Shown here one piece after another: positions 56,770 through 64,000 of a DNA stretch of 64,000 bases. Below the pieces are notes generated by a model, which ran no database searches, had not been told where the DNA came from, and was given only the letters and a program-made list of their open reading frames with translations. The DNA lies in the NCBI GenBank assembly GCA_036346225.1, contig JARFIW010000999.1, positions 1,905,001 through 1,969,000 on the forward strand. Direction: 5' to 3'. Made by a program: the position numbers and the translations under genes. Source of the DNA: Platerodrilus igneus. Its lineage: Eukaryota; Arthropoda; Insecta; Coleoptera; Lycidae. The stretch's first letter is position 1. Every line of letters starts with the position of its first letter.

Positions 56770-57235
56770 TCGTCGCTTTGTCTTCAAATCCTCCTAGAGA
56801 CCCTTTCCATTGCGATCGAAATGTCGTCCGGAAACTCTATGACAGACAACACCTCTTCCGCAGATTTCAAGTTCTGCAGCAGTTCATCGACCGCAATATC
56901 CCAAAAGAGCGGGCCGCACACCGAACCCTGTGGACAAGCCTTGATTATTCTGCATATGTTTGATCCCGAGGAACGTAACGTCAGATACCTGTCCTGACAG
57001 TAGCTCTTAAATATGTGATTTTGTTGTTGTGGACATCTTAGTTGTAGGCGAACAAACAGCGAAGGTTGTCTAGGTTGTCGAAGACTCCCTCGGTGTCTAC
57101 AGTGACGAGTAATACGTATTTTTGGATTGCTACCGCTATGGTGTTTGTGATGGCGTTTATTGAGTGTTCTGGCGAGCGTCTTCCCCTAAACCCGTACTGT
57201 CTTGGAAGAGACAAACGCAAGAATTAGTTAAATAC
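56770..57235 (-). pseudogene. R1/LOA-like LINE RT fragment
   Basis: The minus strand reads QYGFRGRRSPEHSINAI and VLLVTVDTEGVFDNL (motif A with Asp), then after frame changes DRYLTLRSSGSN and ACPQGSVCGPLFWDIAVDEL (motif B). The GCPQGSVxGPxFW style differs from the CR1/L2-like copy at 17-18 kb. The YADD motif region reads EFPDDISI. Only the palm remains. Confidence 0.78.
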
Positions 57236-57354
57236 TGATAAATAGCTCTAGTTTGTTCTACTTTACTTTCACTATAACCCCAGCACCCAATACAAATGCA
57301 AGGTTTACGTAGGTTCCACTCAAGCCGTTACAGAAATAGTATAAACTATATGTT

Positions 57355-57800
57355 TTTAGGGTTCCGTACCCTATAAGTATAAGGGAACCTTTATAAGATC
57401 ACTCTTTGTCCGTCCGTTCGTCTGTCACAGAGGTTTTTTTCGAAAACTATGTAACGTAGGAATTTGAAATTTGGCACAGTGCTAGGTCTTTATGGCGCGC
57501 ACATATAGCGACAGTCAGAAAATAGAAAAAAAATATTTTTAGATTATAATGCCGGGGGTTAATTCGGTCAAAAGAAAAAACATTTAATAAACATAACGCG
57601 TGTGGTATCATTTAAAAGAAGATTCTAAAAGGCTTCTAATAATATTTTTTTATATAATTTTCGGTCCAGTAGTCTTCATGATATAGCTCAAAATGTGCCA
57701 AAAATAACCGTCCCAACTCTACCCTCCTGTTCTTCTACATTTCCAAAGCTAAAATTTTGATTTTAATAGGGATAGTACCTATTAAGTCATAGATTATCGA
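57355..57800. repeat. Dispersed insect repeat beginning GGGTTCCGTACCC
   Basis: TTTTTAGGGTTCCGTACCCT is followed by AAGGGAACC, GATCACTCTTTGTCCGTC and CGTCTGTCACAGAGG. I recognise this GGGTTCCGTACC...GTCCGTCCGTCTGTCA arrangement as a widespread non-coding repeat in insect genomes; the class is unknown to me. Confidence 0.55.
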
Positions 57801-59484
57801 AAACTGCAGGTTTTTTGACAGTGTAATAGTTGCTGGGAAAAGAATTTTAAACACAATAATAGACAACGTATTTACTAATAATGTACCAGTACAATGTGGG
57901 ACAATATATTCATTTTTCATTTATCACAATCAAATTTGGATGAAGTTTAAATATACACAAAAAATTAAAACAGCTTAATTTAAGTAGGGGTCTGACAGGG
58001 TTTTCAAGACAGTTTTGCTCATTATCCCGTATTTCGGTTCCTGGAGGATGTTTGGGTGATCTGTTAATAGTATCTAAACCCTCATTTTCTTAGCATCTAA
58101 CGCTGTTAGACTTTTTAAAATCGGACTACCCCTTACAAAGTTACACCCTGTTAAAGCCCCGTACCCCGAGTTTTTGCTCATTGCATTCATATCTAACCTA
58201 GATAAGAGTTTTTTTTCGACTAATCATTTTAGCCTAATCTAGAATTTTCTGAACAATCTAATCTTGTTTGAATTGTTTAAATCAAACCACCCCTTGCCGA
58301 GTTACACCCCGGATTTTAGGAAGTTGTCCAAACCGTCTTGGGTATGACACATAAGTTTGGTGTAGATTTTTCTGGGGGACCCTAATCTTTAGGGTTTTTT
58401 TTTTAAATCGGAGCAACCCTCGGGAAAATTGTACCCTTTATAAAAATTTAGCCTTATAAAAAGTATTGCGTGGGTTCTGATTCTAGTAATTTTTCTAAAT
58501 AAGATCAACTCTTATAAGCGCTAAAGACACCCAATTACTTACATATTTTTCTCAATACCTTAAAAATCAATTTAAACCTTTGAAGGGAAACTTGATAAAA
58601 CGCATAGACTAGGTTTGGAAAATTTACCGCCGGAATTTTAGAAATGAACCCTTTATAAGCCATAAGTGTTTGATATTTAAAACCATTTTCAAACCGTAAT
58701 GTTCTGTTTTTAGAATAATATAAAACATTCGAATATAATATGTTTTAATATATAAATAGGAAGGTCGAATTTAGCAACAAGAACCGCACTCTTTAATTAG
58801 AATATTCAAAAAGATGACTTTTAAAATTTTAAACAGGATAAACCTTTACACAAAATTTTATCAATTTTCGATTTTAAATTTAACTAACTCAATGCTAAAT
58901 AGGTATTTTGGAAAATACAATTCGTATCTGAACTAATTTCTTGCCGATTATGGATTACCCAGATTACATGTGAAAGCGGTGTATAATTTTTTTTTAATGG
59001 ACTTTCTATTAATTATCTTATTGACTACATGTTTTTGAGGTATACAGTAAGTATGTTTCAATGCCGTACATTAGAAATCCACGCATAATTGCTTGTGGAT
59101 TATTAATTACCCGAGGTACTGGAAAGTGCTATACTTTGAGTAGATAAAATTTATTGACTAACCTTCGGCATCACCGAAACTTTTAAACCTTTTCGAAATC
59201 TAAGTACTTTTACTAAACTTTATTCTTTGACTATGCATGATCCAACAAAAATTTTCTTAGAATAACTAAAATTCTAGTAGTATGACTTAGCTAATAATAT
59301 TAAAATTTCACTCAAGACCCTAATGCATTCTCCAGCGGTGGAACCAAGGGGCTATCGAAACAAAATCTGTAAATTAAAAGAATCAAGGTGGTAATATTTT
59401 ATTAGAAATCTATATAAAATTCTTCACAAAGTTCAAAGAGATCTTCCACAACTTGTATAATCTTTTCTCATTCTAATTCAATTG
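57801..59484. other. Intergenic, nothing recognised
   Basis: AT-rich, several near-duplicate phrases (CCCCTTACAAAGTTACACCC near 58130 and CCCCTTGCCGAGTTACACCC near 58290) suggest an old internal duplication. No frames supported. Confidence 0.3.
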
Positions 59485-59720
59485 TTTCATCGTGTTCTTC
59501 TATATTCATTTCACCTGCATCTACTTCTTCGTTAACGTCTTCGTTATTCATCTTCAAAATTCTCATTTTCAATTATGTCATTGTTTTGTCCAACCATTGC
59601 ATAATTCAATAACTCGGGATTAATAATAGAAACGTATTTGTTTTCGTCATTACTCATTTCCTCCAATTCCTCTTCGCTAGATATTTTGGTTTCTTCTGTT
59701 CCATATCAGGAGTCTCCGTT
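59485..59720 (-). other. Acidic coding-like fragment
   Basis: The minus strand reads ISSEEELEEMSNDENKYVSI and LLNYAMVGQNNDIIENENF, then after a frame change NEDVNEEVDAGEMNIEEHDE. It is Glu/Asp/Asn-rich, with no recognised family. It may be the acidic tail of a TE protein. Confidence 0.3.
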
Positions 59721-60303
59721 AACCATGTTTTACCTAAATTAAACATGTAGTCATAAACCTTATGATATATTATAAATTGTACATACCTTTAAACGAAATC
59801 ATCAAAAATTCCAGTTGGTACCTGATATATTATGCACGCTACTCAAATAACAATTTAGCAACATTTATTTTATATTTTCATAACCGTTTCTAATTTGCAT
59901 ATCGTCAATTAGCTTAATACTCAGGTTTCTCTAATAATTCTATTTTCTCTAAATACCCTACTATAATCATATCAATAATTAGTAGTACATACATTCTACT
60001 TAGTGTACTTTAAAAATGAAAATAACAATAAAATTCAAATTGCTTTTCATAATGCTGAAATTTGTCATTGAACGTATTGTTAATGCGATTATAATTGTGA
60101 AAGCGGGTGACTCCTATTGCATTTTTTCATGATATCCTATATTTACTTTTATTTAATTTTAAAAAAACTCGATAAACTTAAAACGATGTTTTATATCATG
60201 CTATTGTCTACAGGATAGTTACTAATAAAACAATTAAATTTTAAATACTTCTACGTCATATATTTGGGAATTTATGATTTGCTTAGTTTCTAAGCATATC
60301 AAC

Positions 60304-60848
60304 GAGAAGAATGCATTTCTTTGTTATTAAATTAACGATTTGTTAAACGCAAACCACTTATAAGTTTATCAGCATTGTTCACTAACCTAGGAATAATTAG
60401 CAAACAAGGCCAGTTTTGTAAATACTTTATAAAAATAAAATAGTATTTTTTAAAATACAAATGTTCTGCTTAGCACAGTTTAGAAAAATTTTCGAATGCA
60501 ATAAACAATGGTTAGATTGACTATCTTTTTGCGACTGCTTTAAATTTGCAATACCAAACTGTTCAAGATTTACAACTTCGTTAGCTGGAGGATAGTGGGT
60601 GATGATGTTTTTCTTTAACAGCCCTTTTACATAAACGATCCCATGTACAGGTACTATTTCTTGCAAAAATAAACTTAAACATTGAGCTGATAATTCATTG
60701 GTCGCAGGGATGCCCCAGTCTAACCCGTGTAGGTGATTTTAACAAAAATCGTTATTCCTTTGTAAATCCTCATCCAAGTTTTCACTTCTTAGCGGCATAT
60801 GCAGCATTTAGTGCCATAATTCGTCCATTCCAACATTCAGTACGGCTA
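60304..60848. repeat. Left arm of an inverted repeat carrying a Polinton-associated ORF
   Basis: Inverted copy of 63146-63673 over about 530-545 bp with moderate divergence. The terminal landmark is GAATGCATTTC with AACGATTTGTTAAACGCAAACCACTTATAA next to it (complement in the right arm). Confidence 0.88.
60427..60760 (-). pseudogene. Unrecognised ORF X, outward-facing in the left arm
   Basis: The minus strand reads LHGLDWGIPATNELSAQCLS, then QEIVPVHGIVYVKGLLKKNI and PANEVVNLEQFG. Only 79 codons are open from the first ATG-like codon; upstream frames extend it. The VYVKGxxKK...VxNLEQxG arrangement is one I associate with Polinton-linked insect proteins of unknown function, but I cannot name it. 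The right arm at 63259-63550 carries the paired copy. Confidence 0.5.
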
Positions 60849-60865
60849 TTTCTCGCATCCGTACG

Positions 60866-60948
60866 ACATACATCCGATATACATCCGACATATCTCCAGT
60901 ATACATCCTACATATATCCGATATATATCCGATACATATTTTTCTATG
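60866..60948. repeat. Short tandem repeat ATACATCCGAT-like
   Basis: About six imperfect units of ATACATCC(G/T)A(C/T)AT between the left arm and the ATPase gene. Confidence 0.7.
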
Positions 60949-61184
60949 TGGAATCAGTTGTGATACAGCATTCAAAAACAAATGCAGGCACCAAGTGAAC
61001 GCTACACTAAAAAATCTATGATAAAAGCTGTAAATGAAATTTTACTGGTGCGTCAAGTTTCTACGCTGCTAGTAAAAAATATAATATACCTAGAACTACG
61101 CTATACAATCACTTCAAAATATTACAGAACGAGAAGAAACTATATATTAGCGAAACAGTTTCTAAACAAGAGAATGTAAGCGAT

Positions 61185-61700
61185 ATGGATGTTGATAAAC
61201 ATGATCTTGTAATATCCATACAGAACTTTGACAAATTTTTGGCATTTTCAACTAACATTGTGCGTAAACATGGACTTTTGTTCCCGTCTAACATACGAGC
61301 TATTTTCGCTGGGTCATCAAACTGCGGAAAAACCAACGCTTTAATATCTCTAATCTTGCACGAGAATGGGCTTAGATTCCAAAACGTCTACATGTTTTCA
61401 AAAAGCCTGTATCAACCGAAATATGAACTGTTAAGAAGTGTATTTGAACCTTTAAGAGAAGAAGTTGGTTACCACGAATTTGGAAACTACGACGATTTGA
61501 TTCGGCCAGAGGATGCTAAAAAAGATTCAATTATTGTCTTTGATGATATACTTCCAAACGAACAAAACAAGATCGCTCAGTTTTTTCCTTTGGTAGACAT
61601 AAGAGCATTGATTCCTTTTACTTATGTCAAATGTATGCCAGTGCAGTAAAGCACGGACTTAGTGATAATGCCGATGTCATTGTAATCTCTTCCTGGAAAT
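61185..61700 (+). pseudogene. Polinton/Maverick FtsK-HerA-type packaging ATPase
   Basis: The open stretch from MDVDKHDLVISIQNFDKFL (61185-61649) has Walker A GSSNCGKTNALIS, then LRFQNVYMFSKSLYQPKYEL, Walker B SIIVFDDILPNE, and FFPLVD. A one-base frameshift near 61585 moves the rest to SIDSFYLCQMYASAVKHGLS and DNADVIVISS, which is the sensor/C-terminal part of these ATPases (RDNANxIVxFKQDxxNL in relatives). In Polintons this enzyme is thought to package DNA into capsids. No polymerase B, integrase or capsid gene is visible nearby, so this is an isolated remnant. Confidence 0.85.
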
Positions 61701-61848
61701 AAACCATCTCGATGTGCTTCTTGTTGTGTTTGTTTATGGCGTCACCTCCAGTAAAAACGCTTTTACACACACTGCATGAGATATTTAAGATATTCATTCT
61801 AGAAAAATTAATGATTAACAGCTTTTGAATTATACACGTAAATATCAA
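61627..61848 (-). other. Small zinc-finger-like ORF
   Basis: Contains ISCSVCKSVFTGGDAINKHNKKH, a C-x2-C...H-x3/4-H pattern, starting at MNILN near 61795. It overlaps the ATPase C-terminus on the opposite strand by some tens of bases. Convergent overlap is common in compact elements, but the frame could be chance. Confidence 0.35.
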
Positions 61849-62771
61849 TTTCTTCTACGTTTACAGGTTAAAATTCGAACTAAGACTTACTCTTCTTTGT
61901 CGATAGTCCTCATACGAAATTTTTAAAGGCGGAAAATTCTGTAGCACTATTATACTTTGAACGAGTTTGCGTTTTACAAAAATAAATTTAAATTGAACTT
62001 TTGGTATCTATCATTTTCCCTGTATTTATACACATAGAGAAAGTATAAGTATAATTTGTCCTTACACTCGCCCAATTTAAATCAAATTATAGAATGCATA
62101 TTCCCATATATTAATTAGAATTGTAGGAAAGTACCTTTCTCAATTAATAGTCAGACGTCATTAACAAAACAATGCAAAGCTGAGGATCATACATTTCACT
62201 AAATTTATCTAGAAAATACGTCTAATTTTAAACTACATATAAAATAGATTATCGAACTACTTTCTAGCCCACCATACAGAATCAATATATATATTTAACC
62301 TTTTGGTTTAATTATTTGAATGTGGGTGGCACTATTTGAAAATTTTAACAATCCTAGATACTAATAAATATTTTTAGAGTTGTACTCTAAATAAAAATGC
62401 AGAGGTGTTTTGCTGTTAGGTTTTTGAATATTAAAACATTATGTGGGTCTTTGTTGAGGCTAATTTTAAAAGACGCGATAATTGATTTCAATTCCCCAGG
62501 AAATTCCATACTAATTTGATTGGTTACACGATGGGTTTATCTCAAAAGTCAGAGCAATACTGTTTAAAAATAGATAAAAGATGAATACCCTATGATTTGT
62601 AAAAGGTTAGTTTTAAATTAATAAGGAGTCGTTCGATTTGAAAATAATTCCGAAAGATTAGAGAAGTTGAAGAAAACACAATAATAATTGATATCGTACA
62701 TGACGGAGTTAAATTTAAAATATCGCTAAGATCAATTTTTTATAAAAAAAATCTAAAAATGGTGTTGATAG
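61849..62771. other. Interior of the Polinton-like region, nothing recognised
   Basis: AT-rich, no supported frame. Confidence 0.3.
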
Positions 62772-63041
62772 TTAAATACAAATAGGTAAAACCCACTGTA
62801 AAACGATTATAATCGTCACTTTTCTTGTCAAGACTTGCATATAACACTGATTAACATAATAAGGAACTGCGCGCGCTTGACCGTCTGCATAAAAAACGTG
62901 GGAGCCATGTTCCAGAGCATTAGTTGATAATATACCGTCGAGTTGATCAAAATTACAAGTTAAAGATGGATTTTTTGGTGTTGACGTTACAAGCGATGTA
63001 AGAGCACCATTAGGTAGCGACAAACTAGTAGGTAAGACCAC
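62772..63041 (-). other. Hypothetical ORF near the right arm
   Basis: 89 codons starting MVLPTSLSLPNGALTSLV and containing HGSHVFYADGQARAVPYYVN. Its composition is protein-like and it lies between the ATPase and the right arm, so it may be a remnant of a Polinton virion-type protein. I do not recognise the family. Confidence 0.35.
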
Positions 63042-63049
63042 CTATGCTC

Positions 63050-63180
63050 TAGGTAAATTTACATCAAAATTTCACCAGGAAAACATGTATGTTTTGGATA
63101 TCCAGGACTTCCAGAACAAGTCAAGCAAATCTTTTGTGAAACATGTAGCTGTACTGAATGTTGGAATGGACGAATTATGG
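63050..63180 (+). pseudogene. Cys-rich fragment upstream of ORF X
   Basis: Frame reading ISPGKHVCFGYPGLPEQVKQ then IFCETCSCTECWNGRIMA, then a stop. Six cysteines in about 30 residues suggest a zinc-binding module. The end of this frame (CTECWNGRIMALNAAYAAKK) is also found, better preserved, in the left arm, so it lies partly within the inverted repeat. Confidence 0.45.
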
Positions 63181-63673
63181 CATGAAATTTTGCAGATGCC
63201 GTTAAGAAGTGAAAAATTGTATGAGGATTTCCGAAGACAACGATTTTTGTAAAAATCACCTACACGGGTTCGACTAGGACATCCCTCCTACCAATGAATT
63301 ATCAACTCAACGTTTAAGCTTATTTTTGCAAGAAATAGTACCTGTACATGGGATCGTTTATGTAAAAGGGCTGTTAAAGAAAAACATCATCACCCGCTAC
63401 CTTCCAGCAAACGAAGTTGTAAATCTTGAACAGTTTGGTATTTCAAATTTGAAGCAGTTACAAAAATCTAAGAAATCTAACCATTGTTTATTGCATTCGA
63501 AAAATTTTCTGAACGTTTGCATTTTAAAAAATACTATTTTATTTTTATAAAGTATTTACAAAACTGGTTTTATATGTTAATTATTCCCAGGTTAGTGAAC
63601 AATGTTAATAAGCTTATAAGTGGTTTGCGTTTAACAAATCGTTAATTGAATAACAATGAAATGCATTCGTCTC
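63146..63673. repeat. Right arm of the inverted repeat
   Basis: Inverted copy of 60304-60848. Ends near GCATTCGTCTC, the complement of GAGA(A)GAATGC on the left. Confidence 0.88.
63259..63550 (+). pseudogene. Unrecognised ORF X, outward-facing in the right arm
   Basis: Reads PPTNELSTQRLSLFLQEIVP, then VHGIVYVKGLLKKNIITRYL and VVNLEQFGISNLKQ. It is about 85% identical by eye to the left-arm copy and on the opposite strand. A stop (HGFD-stop) separates it from upstream frames. Confidence 0.5.
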
Positions 63674-63698
63674 ACCACCATTCCAGCATCGCTGACAA

Positions 63699-63732
<34 letters not shown>

Positions 63733-63735
<3 letters not shown>

Positions 63736-63866
63736 GTAGTTTTTTACACAAGGTAAGTTGAAATGATCATTTGGGCTTTACTTAAAAGTCTAAGTTATTA
63801 TTTCATCTTATTAATTTCAATACGTAAGTATTTATCAACTTACCTTGTGTAAAAAACTACTTATAA

Positions 63867-63871
<5 letters not shown>
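63733..63871. mobile_element. Short MITE flanked by (TA)n
   Basis: 139-bp element with inverted repeats AAGTAGTTTTTTACACAAGG and complement, standing between two (TA)n tracts (63699-63730 and 63872-63907). A partial copy is at 48505-48645. Confidence 0.85.
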
Positions 63872-63908
<37 letters not shown>

Positions 63909-63910
<2 letters not shown>

Positions 63911-64000
63911 TGAGGTTGGTTTTATCTTGCTTCCAGATTACAATAACATTGGCATTATCTCTAAGTCCGTGTTTCACTGCACTGGCATACGTTTGAAATA
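63909..64000 (-). pseudogene. Second Polinton ATPase copy, C-terminus, running off the window
   Basis: The minus strand reads FQTYASAVKHGLRDNANVIV then IWKQDKTNLRHIY, an open and better-preserved version of the C-terminus of the ATPase at 61185-61700. It is cut on the left by the (TA)n tract with the MITE. The rest lies beyond 64000. Confidence 0.8.

Overview
This is eukaryotic, almost certainly insect, nuclear DNA. It is very AT-rich, genes are broken by GT-AG introns, and most of the window is transposable-element (TE) debris. There are no bacterial operons, rRNA genes or CRISPR arrays. The kinds of elements present (R1-like, CR1/L2-like and RTE-like LINEs, Ty3/gypsy, mariner, Polinton/Maverick, tRNA-derived SINEs, (TA)n-flanked MITEs) fit a large insect genome. 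I cannot name the species from sequence alone.

The only host gene I can support is the 3' part of a CYP4-clan cytochrome P450 on the + strand, with five exons between 9465 and 38795. They carry the I-helix (AGSETT), the K-helix ExxR, the PERF-like FDPDRF and the heme loop FSGGSRNCVG, then a stop codon and polyadenylation signals. Splice phases agree across all five exons. Exons for the N-terminal half were not recognised; they are probably upstream of the window. Two introns are huge (6.8 kb and 21.7 kb) and hold most of the TEs.

Layout: 1-6.5 kb has SINE copies, RTE-LINE 3' ends and a MITE. 6.5-9.0 kb is a 2.4 kb octamer satellite whose minus strand reads AGATAAGT, a consensus GATA-factor site. 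9.5-16.4 kb (intron) holds SINEs, a Ty3/gypsy RT-RNase H fossil, a decayed macro-domain gene split by a SINE, a probable LTR, a mariner fossil and a GCTAGC-rich palindromic array. 16.9-38.4 kb (intron) holds a CR1/L2-like LINE, a nearly full-length R1-like LINE with ORF1, endonuclease, RT and RNase H, 118-bp tandem repeats, a mariner-derived MITE, and an RTE LINE 3' end interrupted by a solo LTR. After the P450, 38.9-44.7 kb is mostly anonymous AT-rich DNA with a foldback element. 44.7-50.4 kb is three diverged copies of one repeat. 50.36-52.66 kb is a nearly intact Tc1/mariner-group transposon with about 475-bp inverted repeats, and it abuts a 1.9 kb nested palindrome. 54.6-55.8 kb has a tRNA-Lys-type primer binding site, and 56.8-57.2 kb an RT fossil. 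60.3-64 kb contains Polinton-like material: a packaging ATPase, a zinc-finger ORF, inverted arms with outward-facing ORFs, and the edge of a second ATPase copy.

The genes do not form a pathway. The window is one detoxification/metabolism-type gene expanded by nested insertions, next to a TE-dense intergenic region.
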